DNA of 5,172 nt, from positions 1 to 5,172 of the forward strand of contig CAOKJI010000185.1 of NCBI GenBank assembly GCA_948468495.1, in the 5' to 3' direction. Shown in pieces: positions 1 to 4,488 of the stretch (position 1 is the first letter of the stretch; every line of letters starts with the position of its first letter). Made by a program: the position numbers and the translations under genes. This stretch comes from an uncultured Dorea sp. (GTDB lineage Bacteria; Bacillota_A; Clostridia; Lachnospirales; Lachnospiraceae). Below the pieces are notes generated by a model that worked only from the letters and a program-made list of their open reading frames with translations, made no database searches and was not told the origin of the DNA.

Positions 1-24
1 AAATACTTTATTATATCCTGTCAT
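1..24 (-). CDS. Start of a probable PIN-domain toxin, cut by the left edge
   Basis: Only the first eight codons are visible, reading MTGYNKVF, and the frame is open to base 1. PIN-domain (VapC-like) ribonuclease toxins commonly open with a short beta strand such as KVF followed by LDTN, where the aspartate binds metal, so this N-terminus fits, but the decisive DTN lies outside the window. The ATG is inside the 3' end of the upstream antitoxin gene and the two overlap by 14 nt. That is the same relative frame as the 17-nt overlap of the complete antitoxin-toxin pair at 4103-4119. The Shine-Dalgarno is weak (GGGAG about 11 nt upstream), which would suit translation coupled to the antitoxin. The call rests on position, overlap and eight residues, so it is an inference. 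Confidence 0.42.
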
Positions 25-235
25 TGTCCCGCATCTCCCTTATATATTCCTGTGCATCCGACTGAAACATTTTTTCGCCTCTTCCCATATATTTACTCAA
101 ATCAATCTTTTTTCCCTGCTGTCTGTATGGATAATCCAGAATTGTTATAATGACATCTTTTCCTTCATATTTTTTTATATCTTCCTCTTCAACAATCACT
201 GTATTGCCCTGTATAGTCCCTCTGAAAGCCAGCAT
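11..235 (-). CDS. Antitoxin of a type II toxin-antitoxin pair (74 aa)
   Basis: This small acidic protein probably neutralises the toxin that starts at its 3' end and represses its own promoter. The N-terminus, MLAFRGTIQGNTVIV (residues 1-15), has the G-x-x-x-x-x-x-V-I beta-hairpin pattern of small Firmicute antitoxins paired with PIN toxins. It resembles the other antitoxin in this window (MLAVKGIYHDGQVIL), with six of the first fifteen residues identical. A second strand pattern, KDVIITILD, lies near residues 26-34. The C-terminal half is charged (residues 48-74) and would be the toxin-wrapping tail. AGGAGG eight nt before the ATG supports this start. A TATAAT promoter with repeated operator-like sites lies 70-100 bp upstream. 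The exact antitoxin family (AbrB/VapB-like or DUF2281-like) is not certain from sequence alone. Confidence 0.7.
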   Translation of the reverse strand: MLAFRGTIQGNTVIVEEEDIKKYEGKDVIITILDYPYRQQGKKIDLSKYMGRGEKMFQSDAQEYIREMRDNDRI

Positions 236-300
236 AATTGAACCCTCCTAAATCACATTTTTCAATCTTATACATGTTCGTGCATGAGCCTGATAAATAA

Positions 301-341
301 TTACTGTAATTATACAATACCATTACAGTATTTTACAGTTA
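301..341. promoter_or_regulatory. Three TTAC-W-GTAA operator-like repeats upstream of the left antitoxin
   Basis: Three near-identical 9-mers lie at 301-309 (TTACTGTAA), 323-331 (TTACAGTAT) and 333-341 (TTACAGTTA). Their centres are 22 and 10 bp apart, roughly two turns and one turn of helix, so they could be bound on the same face. The outer pair also forms a perfect 9-bp inverted repeat, TACTGTAAT (302-310) with ATTACAGTA (322-330). They cover the -35, the spacer and the -10/start region of the antitoxin promoter. This is where the antitoxin or antitoxin-toxin complex would bind to autoregulate. The repeats are seen directly; the regulator is inferred. Confidence 0.5.
309..337 (-). promoter_or_regulatory. 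Promoter of the left toxin-antitoxin unit
   Basis: On the minus strand a perfect TATAAT -10 box lies at 314-309. A weak -35 (TGTAAA, 337-332, three of six to consensus) precedes it with a 17-bp spacer. Transcription would begin near base 302 and give a leader of about 50 nt before the AGGAGG of the antitoxin gene. The exact -10 box and good spacing support it; the poor -35 and A/T-rich background lower confidence. Confidence 0.5.
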
Positions 342-451
342 TTTTTTCTCTATACCTCTTCCTAAACCTGACCGCCTTTTGGTATTTATCACGTTTCACT
401 GATTTCATTCCATAAAATTAGCTTCGTAACCAATTTCTCCGCATTCAACGC
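342..451. other. Intergenic stretch without a recognised feature
   Basis: Between the terminator of the recT-DUF5688 unit and the promoter of the left toxin-antitoxin unit lie about 110 bp of A/T-rich sequence. I see no supported gene, hairpin or repeat in it. A 32-codon basic open frame on the minus strand (408 to 310) has no ribosome binding site and runs into the TATAAT promoter, so I do not call it a gene. Confidence 0.5.
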
Positions 452-493
452 AAAAAAGGCGCATGGTTTACCACTTCCAATCCATACGCCTTT
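452..493 (-). terminator. Intrinsic terminator of the recT-DUF5688 unit
   Basis: The minus-strand RNA has a 12-bp stem, AAAGGCGUAUGG (493-482) with CCAUGCGCCUUU (466-455), with one G-U wobble and a 15-nt loop. It runs into a six-U tract (457-452) that shares three bases with the stem. On the plus strand the G-U pair becomes an A-C mismatch, so the structure is built for minus-strand RNA, although the flanking A and T runs could give some two-way function. It begins about 55 nt after the stop codon of the last DUF5688 gene, as expected for the end of that operon. Confidence 0.8.
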
Positions 494-547
494 ACGCCAG
501 TATTTCAATGCAAAATTACATATGCCGTCTGCTACAGTATCACAAGC

Positions 548-1456
548 CTACTCCGCAATCCGCACTTCCCCCGTCTCCCGGTCAAAATAATACACCGAAT
601 CCGACAAAATATCCTCCTTCCTCATAACTCCCTCATTCCCGTTCACCTCACGAACGACTTCCCGGAGTTGTTCCACATCCATATTTCCTTCATCCCTGAC
701 CAAAATAATCTCATGGACCGAACTGGGCAGAAGATACAGATTCCTCCCCAGACCTCCTGCAAATGCTCCCAGTAAATCCTTCCGGCACATCACCCTTGCC
801 CCAAATAAATCCCACTCATTTGTCGCCACATAAAGCTCCGTACCTCCTTCCCCGCAAAGAAATTCCGGCAGGAAAACATCTTCCCCCATCAGGGATTGCA
901 GAATCTCCGACATGGGCTTGATATCAAACTCCTCCCTCTGCAGATTCTGCCATGCCGCCTCGCTGAGCTCCTCCCTTCCAATCCCGCAGGATTCCATCAG
1001 CGCCTGCGTAACCGGGATAGACGCCTGCAGGCCGTCCTTCTGCCTGAAAACGACTCCAAACATCACCGCCAGATCCAGCATCCCCTCATACACCTTATCC
1101 TGCAGATAAGCCCTGTTCCTCTCCTTCTCCACAAGGCGGATTTCCAGCCGGGGACGGAGAAATTCCCAGTCAAAACGAACCTCCAAATCCCGAAAAGCCT
1201 CAGCCTCCTTCCCGGAAAACACAGAAATACAGCGGTCCGCGCCGCTGTATTCATCCCCTGTCCGCTGATACTCGTCATACAGCCCATCCAGATACAGGAT
1301 CGGGCAAAGTCCCTCCTGCTTTCCTTTCAGAAGCACCGCCTCCCTCTTCGTATCATTGGGCTTATCCACTTCCAGCAAAGACACTTCCGCCTCTTCCCCC
1401 AGTCTCTGCCGCAACACATCCACCGTAAAATCCCTGTACTCTCTTTCATTCATCAT
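548..1456 (-). CDS. DUF5688 family protein, downstream paralogue (302 aa)
   Basis: This protein of unknown function matches the DUF5688 family in its whole pattern. It has an N-terminal segment beginning NEREYRDF with a predicted helix and beta strands, and a middle region around YEGMLDLAVMFGVVF. A strand-rich region includes ELYVATNEWDLFGARVMCRKDLLGAFAGGLG, and the hallmark C-terminal block is LPSSVHEIIL (from residue 243), then LSDSVYYFDRETGEVRI. No signal peptide, membrane segment or catalytic motif is visible, so a cytoplasmic role is likely. The start is set by AGGAGG at 1468-1463, six nt before the first of two adjacent ATGs; the frame is open further upstream to 1666 but only across a GC-rich palindromic repeat. 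Its last 60 residues match the neighbouring paralogue at 32 positions by hand alignment. It probably shares the recT transcript and is closed by the terminator at 452-493. DUF5688 has no established activity that I know of. Confidence 0.8.
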   Translation of the reverse strand: MMNEREYRDFTVDVLRQRLGEEAEVSLLEVDKPNDTKREAVLLKGKQEGLCPILYLDGLYDEYQRTGDEYSGADRCISVFSGKEAEAFRDLEVRFDWEFLRPRLEIRLVEKERNRAYLQDKVYEGMLDLAVMFGVVFRQKDGLQASIPVTQALMESCGIGREELSEAAWQNLQREEFDIKPMSEILQSLMGEDVFLPEFLCGEGGTELYVATNEWDLFGARVMCRKDLLGAFAGGLGRNLYLLPSSVHEIILVRDEGNMDVEQLREVVREVNGNEGVMRKEDILSDSVYYFDRETGEVRIAE

Positions 1457-1460
1457 GCTC

Positions 1461-1468
1461 TTCCTCCT
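1461..1468 (-). promoter_or_regulatory. Ribosome binding site fixing the downstream DUF5688 start
   Basis: AGGAGGAA on the minus strand leaves 6 nt from AGGAGG to the ATG at 1456 and 9 nt to the adjacent ATG at 1453. Both starts are usable and the protein differs by one Met. The site rules out the longer in-frame extension to 1666. Confidence 0.8.
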
Positions 1469-1506
1469 CATATCATACTTACAATATCTAAAGTCAAATC
1501 CCTCTC

Positions 1507-1588
1507 TGCAAGCAACGGGGCATTTGACCCTCGCGGCAGCCGCCAAATGCACATGCAGGCATGCCCGCCTGGCTCGCTGCTCGCGGGA
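1507..1588. repeat. GC-rich palindromic intergenic element between the DUF5688 paralogues
   Basis: This stretch of about 80 bp contains several nested inverted repeats. GCATTTG (1520-1526) pairs with CAAATGC (1544-1550). CCCTCGCGGCAGC (1528-1540) pairs, with small bulges, with GCTGCTCGCGGG (1576-1587). GGCATGCC (1558-1565) is a self-palindrome. The two large pairings overlap, so they would be alternative folds. It is much richer in GC than the flanking intergenic DNA. It resembles the dispersed palindromic intergenic repeats of Lachnospiraceae genomes as I remember them, which I cannot verify here. If the operon is continuous, it is transcribed between two coding regions and may shape mRNA stability or relative expression. 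Confidence 0.5.
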
Positions 1589-1687
1589 ATAAATCTTCCT
1601 TACAACCAGTAAAACCGCCGCCAATCTGTAAGCGCAGAATTTCCGCTTCCGGCAGCCAGAACTCAACTCTCTTCTCCCCCGGTTCTC

Positions 1688-2554
1688 CTACCGGACAATC
1701 CTAATTTCCCGGCTCTCCCTGTCATAAAGATAAACATTGTCTGACAGCTTCTCCTCCGGCTTCATCACATCCGAATCCTCATTCACCAGCTCCACAACTC
1801 CCCGCAGTTCAGAAACCTCCATCTCCTCTTCCTGCCTGATTAAAACCAGCTCATGGACAGAACTGGGGAGAATATAAATATTTCCCCCCTGTTCCTCTGC
1901 AAACCGGCGCAGAATATCCTCCCGGAGCAAAAGACCTGCGCCATAGGTTCTGTTTTCCCGCATCAGCACATACATCTTCGTCTCACTGACCGGATACCCC
2001 TCCGGCAGGAGCCGCTCAATCGGTACAACATAATACCTTTCCCGGTACAGATTTTCCAAAGCCTTCCGGTAAATCTCATCTTCGCCGACTCCCCAGATTT
2101 CCGGCAAATCCTTCCCCACCGGAACGCTCCCGGACCGGCCTTCCTTCATTCCCAGCTCCACAGCCAGCGTAACCGCAAAATCCAGATACTCCCGGTACAC
2201 CCGGTCCTTTAATTCCTCCTGATTCCAGTCTTTCCGGACCAGCCGTATCTGCACCCGATCCTTCACAGATTCCCAGTCCCGCAGTTCCTCCGCTCCCGGA
2301 ATATCCGCCGCATTCCGAAAAATGCAAATCAGCTTCTCTGCCATTCCTTCCAGCTCCGCTTCCTGCAGGCGGCCATGGTAAAGCTCTTCTATGTAAATGA
2401 CTGTCTGCTGCATTCCGTCGGGCCTCTGGATACAGATTCCCTCCTTCTCAGTCCGGTTATTTTTCCTCCTGCGCACAAACGAAGCCTCCCCTTCCTCTGC
2501 CAGCCGTTCCCTTACTAGACCCAACAGCCTGCTTTTAAATTCCTGATAATCCAT
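1688..2554 (-). CDS. DUF5688 family protein, upstream paralogue (288 aa)
   Basis: This is the second member of the pair and it directly follows recT. It opens MDYQEFKSRLLGLVRERL, continues through strand-rich IYIEELYHGRL and EYLDFAVTLAVELGM, and reads MYVLMRENRTYGAGLLLREDILRRFAEEQGG near the C-terminal third. It ends with the family block LPSSVHELVL (from residue 229) and LSDNVYLYDRESREIRI. It is highly charged, has no transmembrane or signal segment, and shows no recognisable enzyme motif. AAGGAGG at 2567-2561, six nt before the ATG, fixes the start; the frame extends upstream into recT to 2731, but that stretch is arginine-rich out-of-frame translation. The 133-bp gap to recT holds no terminator, so co-transcription with recT is likely. 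Function is unknown. Confidence 0.8.
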   Translation of the reverse strand: MDYQEFKSRLLGLVRERLAEEGEASFVRRRKNNRTEKEGICIQRPDGMQQTVIYIEELYHGRLQEAELEGMAEKLICIFRNAADIPGAEELRDWESVKDRVQIRLVRKDWNQEELKDRVYREYLDFAVTLAVELGMKEGRSGSVPVGKDLPEIWGVGEDEIYRKALENLYRERYYVVPIERLLPEGYPVSETKMYVLMRENRTYGAGLLLREDILRRFAEEQGGNIYILPSSVHELVLIRQEEEMEVSELRGVVELVNEDSDVMKPEEKLSDNVYLYDRESREIRIVR

Positions 2555-2560
2555 CTTTCT

Positions 2561-2567
2561 CCTCCTT
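2561..2567 (-). promoter_or_regulatory. Ribosome binding site fixing the upstream DUF5688 start
   Basis: AAGGAGG stands six nt before the ATG at 2554, a near-perfect Shine-Dalgarno. It argues against initiation at the in-frame upstream ATG inside recT. Confidence 0.8.
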
Positions 2568-2687
2568 ATCCTAACCGTTTCTTTTCCACTCCTTGGGAAT
2601 CCTGTTTTTCCATTCTCTTTTGTCCGGTTGAAATTCCTGCGTTCCCAGCGCTGTCTCTCCCTCTGATTTTCCCTGCCCGCTGCTTTT

Positions 2688-3488
2688 CTAAACCGGTTCC
2701 TCCCGGAACTGTACGTCCCAGACATCCTCACCGTTCACCTCCGTCATATCCTTCCCAATCTCTGTCTTAACCGTCCCGTCTGTGGACAATACTCTCTGGA
2801 AATCCGCGCGCAGAGGCGCATATTTCAGAGCCTGCTTAATCACCGTTTTCTTCGCCATGCTCTCGTAATTGCTCTTCCATGGACTGTAGGAAGCGTCAAA
2901 AGAAGCGGAATATTCCTTTGCATAGGCGTCCACCGCCTCCCTGCTCATAACCTCGAACCCGAAGCCCCCGTTTACCAGCTTAAAGAATCCATAAAACAAA
3001 CGGATTTCTCCCCTGTCATGCAGCGCCGGACGGTGCTCCAGCCTCGGATTCAGTCCCAGCTCATACTCGAACTCATCATTTTCATAAACCGTCTGGGCGG
3101 ATATCATCTGCATCTGAGGATTGCGGTAACTCAAATCAATCAGCCCTTTGTAGCCAATCTGGAACTGGCACTCCATAACCCCTTTATTCTGAAAGGGAAT
3201 CAGCCAGGCCTGCCCCAGAGGCGTATTTGGCTCCAGTCCCAACTGGGCGGCGTTCATCAGCGCCGCAAGGAAACTCATCTGGGTACACTCCTGAAGCTTC
3301 GGAGTGGTATTTAACGCCGACAGCGCCATCCTTGTAAACCGCTCCGGGGTAATGACTTCCGGCAGAGCCCTTTTAATCTCCGGCTCCATGGCCTTAATCA
3401 AATCCGCAATGTTCATGGATTTTGTAAGCTTTCCTTCCTTCTTCGTGTTTTCTGCTTTCTTCGCTAATTCCTGTTTGATATCTGACAT
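2688..3488 (-). CDS. recT: RecT family single-strand annealing recombinase (266 aa)
   Basis: RecT proteins bind single-stranded DNA and anneal complementary strands during phage-type homologous recombination, usually after a partner 5'-3' exonuclease has made the overhangs. The match is clear throughout. A lysine-rich N-terminus (1-24) leads into the family core from about residue 25. The core holds FLAALMNAAQLGLEPNTPLG (73-92), AWLIPFQNKG (94-103), CQFQIGYKGLIDLSYRN (107-123) and SPWKSNYESMAKKTVIKQAL (202-221), with the acidic C-terminal tail usual for these proteins. The length is typical. AAGGAGG (3503-3497) precedes the ATG. No exonuclease (RecE or YqaJ/Cas4-like) or SSB gene is visible next to it; instead two DUF5688 genes follow. 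The leader carries a perfect palindrome and tandem repeats, which suggests repressor control. It probably derives from a prophage or integrative element. Confidence 0.95.
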   Translation of the reverse strand: MSDIKQELAKKAENTKKEGKLTKSMNIADLIKAMEPEIKRALPEVITPERFTRMALSALNTTPKLQECTQMSFLAALMNAAQLGLEPNTPLGQAWLIPFQNKGVMECQFQIGYKGLIDLSYRNPQMQMISAQTVYENDEFEYELGLNPRLEHRPALHDRGEIRLFYGFFKLVNGGFGFEVMSREAVDAYAKEYSASFDASYSPWKSNYESMAKKTVIKQALKYAPLRADFQRVLSTDGTVKTEIGKDMTEVNGEDVWDVQFREEPV

Positions 3489-3514
3489 TCTGAAATCCTC
3501 CTTCTCTTTGTAAG

Positions 3515-3531
3515 GTGTTCGAATCGAACAC
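3515..3531. promoter_or_regulatory. Perfect 17-bp palindrome in the recT leader, probable operator
   Basis: GTGTTCGA-A-TCGAACAC is an exact inverted repeat around one central base. It extends to 3512-3534 with a single mismatch. It sits 11 bp upstream of the recT Shine-Dalgarno. A perfect long palindrome before a recombination gene fits a dimeric phage-type or XRE repressor operator. The transcript could also fold there (GUGUUC with GAACAC, five-nt loop). The regulator gene is not in the window. Confidence 0.55.
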
Positions 3532-3540
3532 TTTTCTCTG

Positions 3541-3567
3541 TTTGTTATGTTTGTTATGTTTGTTCTG
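3541..3567. repeat. Three tandem 9-bp repeats upstream of recT
   Basis: TTTGTTATG occurs at 3541-3549 and 3550-3558, followed by TTTGTTCTG at 3559-3567 with one change. A looser copy (TTTTCTCTG, 3532-3540) may be a fourth. On the minus strand the units read CATAACAAA, so each also offers a poor -10 (CATAAC). They lie beside the palindrome and could be regulator-binding iterons or the product of replication slippage. Confidence 0.6.
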
Positions 3568-3579
3568 TCTGGATGTCAG
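3551..3579 (-). promoter_or_regulatory. Possible recT promoter
   Basis: CTGACA at 3579-3574 matches the -35 consensus at five of six bases. The -10 at 17-bp spacing is only TAACAA (3556-3551), three of six, and the better CATAAC would be at 15 bp. A promoter is expected between the terminator at 3632 and recT, but I cannot fix the -10 with certainty. Confidence 0.3.
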
Positions 3580-3631
3580 GTCTCCGTTGTAGAACTACTT
3601 GAATCAGTCTCTTTTGAATATAGGACGACAG

Positions 3632-3658
3632 AAAAAGGAGAGGCCGTTACGCCTCTCC
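3632..3658 (-). terminator. Intrinsic terminator of the PIN toxin unit
   Basis: The minus-strand RNA forms a perfect 8-bp stem, GGAGAGGC with GCCUCUCC, around a six-nt loop. It is followed at once by UUUUU (3636-3632). It lies 35 nt after the toxin stop codon and separates the toxin-antitoxin unit from recT. The plus-strand reading has no U tract. Confidence 0.85.
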
Positions 3659-3693
3659 CGAATACACTTACCATATCATTTTTTCAAGTTCTC

Positions 3694-4119
3694 TCAGTTC
3701 TTATTGCAACGAATGATTTCGCAAAATTGTTTTTCACTAAACGCTCTGATTTCCGAATGCCGGAAATCTTTTAAATTCTGTGTGATAATATAATCCACCT
3801 CCTCATTTTTGGCACACTGCATCTGCAGCCCGTCTTCCAAATCCCTCCATTCTTCACGATGAAGCACTGAAAGAATCATATCCTTATCCTCTGGAACAAC
3901 ATTCATTCCTTCACATAGCAGAGACAGGAGCTTCTTCCTTTTCTCCACAGAATAATCTTTTCTAAGTATAAAGAACAGATCTGAAGAGGAATGGGATGCT
4001 ACGTATCCATCCACTTCATCGAACAGGCACTGTTCCATAATGAATTTTGCATCTGTAGAGTTTGGCTCCCTTGCCATAAGCCAGTCTAAAATAACATTTG
4101 TATCAATCAACACTTTCAT
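3694..4119 (-). CDS. PIN-domain toxin, VapC-like ribonuclease (141 aa)
   Basis: PIN-domain toxins are metal-dependent RNases that block translation by cutting RNA, commonly tRNA or rRNA, when not held by their antitoxin. This protein shows the family layout: KVLIDTNVILDWL at residues 2-14 with the first catalytic Asp at 6, ASHSSSDLFFILRK (41-54) with Asp47, WRDLEDGLQMQCAK (91-104) with Glu95/Asp96, and VDYIITQNLKDF (108-119) with Asp109, Thr113 and Asn115. All expected acidic positions appear present, so it looks intact. The length is normal. Its ATG lies inside the antitoxin gene with a 17-nt overlap. The nearest GGAGG is about 14 nt upstream, so translation is probably coupled to the antitoxin. 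A strong terminator follows. The specific RNA target cannot be read from the sequence. Confidence 0.87.
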   Translation of the reverse strand: MKVLIDTNVILDWLMAREPNSTDAKFIMEQCLFDEVDGYVASHSSSDLFFILRKDYSVEKRKKLLSLLCEGMNVVPEDKDMILSVLHREEWRDLEDGLQMQCAKNEEVDYIITQNLKDFRHSEIRAFSEKQFCEIIRCNKN

Positions 4120-4345
4120 ATTTTTCTTTCAAAGCCTCCATCTTTTCTGCCTGTATATCTATAATCCTGTCCACACTTCCGGAAAACTCTTCAAACAGCT
4201 CCCGTTTCACCTTTTCTGATAATTTCGTCTCTTTTTTTTGCTCCTCATTGTCTGGAAATACGACGATTACTTCTGCTGATTTTATTGGAAGTTTATTTTT
4301 CAATATGACCTGTCCGTCATGATATATGCCCTTTACTGCTAACAT
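4103..4345 (-). CDS. Antitoxin paired with the PIN toxin (80 aa)
   Basis: This small protein lies directly upstream of, and overlaps, the PIN toxin and would neutralise it and repress the shared promoter. The N-terminus MLAVKGIYHDGQVIL and the following SAEVIVVFPD look like a short beta-rich dimer domain. Residues from about 35 onward are a lysine/glutamate-rich helix (SEKVKRELFEEF and QAEKMEALKEKY) suited to wrapping the toxin. I chose ATG at 4345 because the alternative GTG at 4354 lies within the Shine-Dalgarno AGAGGTGA itself, and this start lines up with the related antitoxin at the left of the window. It has its own TATAAT promoter. The fold family is uncertain (AbrB/VapB-like or DUF2281-like). 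Confidence 0.8.
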   Translation of the reverse strand: MLAVKGIYHDGQVILKNKLPIKSAEVIVVFPDNEEQKKETKLSEKVKRELFEEFSGSVDRIIDIQAEKMEALKEKYESVD

Positions 4346-4350
4346 GATTT

Positions 4351-4358
4351 TCACCTCT
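4351..4358 (-). promoter_or_regulatory. Ribosome binding site deciding the antitoxin start
   Basis: AGAGGTGA matches the anti-Shine-Dalgarno strongly and sits five nt before the ATG at 4345. The in-frame GTG at 4354-4352 is part of this site, so it is unlikely to be the initiator. Confidence 0.7.
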
Positions 4359-4395
4359 TCTATGAAACTTACCCGATTCAGGCTGTTGTTCTTTC

Positions 4396-4424
4396 ATTAT
4401 AAACAATTCCGCTTCTTTTGTATA
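4396..4424 (-). promoter_or_regulatory. Sigma-A promoter of the PIN toxin-antitoxin unit
   Basis: A perfect TATAAT at 4401-4396 is preceded, at exactly 17 bp, by TATACA at 4424-4419 (four of six to TTGACA). Transcription would start near 4389, about 44 nt before the antitoxin ATG. TTGTT and AACAA flank the -10 as a short imperfect inverted repeat, a weak operator candidate. Confidence 0.65.
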
Positions 4425-4488
4425 TCCACTTTATTTCTGCCGGTCTGCAAACGAACGACAAATTCCCCATCATTCGCCATAAATCCGT

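Noticed and set aside
310..408. 32-codon basic ORF on the minus strand upstream of the left antitoxin
   Set aside because: No Shine-Dalgarno is present, it ends inside the TATAAT promoter, and it resembles no family I know.
1472..1497. TTGACT and TATGAT boxes just before the downstream DUF5688 gene
   Set aside because: The spacing is only 14 bp, and transcription would start in or after the ribosome binding site, leaving no usable leader.
896..1612. 238-codon open frame on the plus strand
   Set aside because: It lies antisense to the DUF5688 gene and its palindromic upstream region. The protein is proline-, leucine- and histidine-rich with no family pattern, as expected from the reverse of GC-biased codons.
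1457..1666. 70-residue in-frame N-terminal extension of the downstream DUF5688 protein
   Set aside because: It reads through the palindromic repeat, has Cys/Arg/Ala-rich non-family sequence, and a better ribosome binding site lies at the internal ATG.
1853..2212. 119-codon open frame on the plus strand
   Set aside because: It is antisense to the other DUF5688 gene, has low-complexity composition and no matching ribosome binding site.
2566..2613. 15-codon mini-ORF (MEKQDSQGVEKKRLG) whose stop abuts the DUF5688 Shine-Dalgarno
   Set aside because: The position would suit translational coupling, but it has only a weak AAGAGA upstream and no recognisable peptide, so chance is the simpler explanation.
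2555..2731. 59-residue in-frame N-terminal extension of the upstream DUF5688 protein, overlapping recT
   Set aside because: It is arginine-rich and out of frame with recT, and AAGGAGG directly precedes the internal ATG.
3514..3531. tRNA T-loop-like GTTCGAATC, suggesting a tRNA fragment or attachment site
   Set aside because: The flanking bases do not form a T-arm stem and no acceptor, D or anticodon arm is present. The motif is explained by the palindrome.
3515..3531. LexA (SOS) box upstream of recT
   Set aside because: The Firmicute box is GAAC-N4-GTTC. Here the halves face the other way (GTTC-N5-GAAC), so it does not fit.
3547..3774. 75-codon plus-strand frame beginning MFVMFV
   Set aside because: It starts in the 9-bp repeats, crosses a minus-strand terminator and runs antisense into the PIN toxin gene, and has no ribosome binding site.
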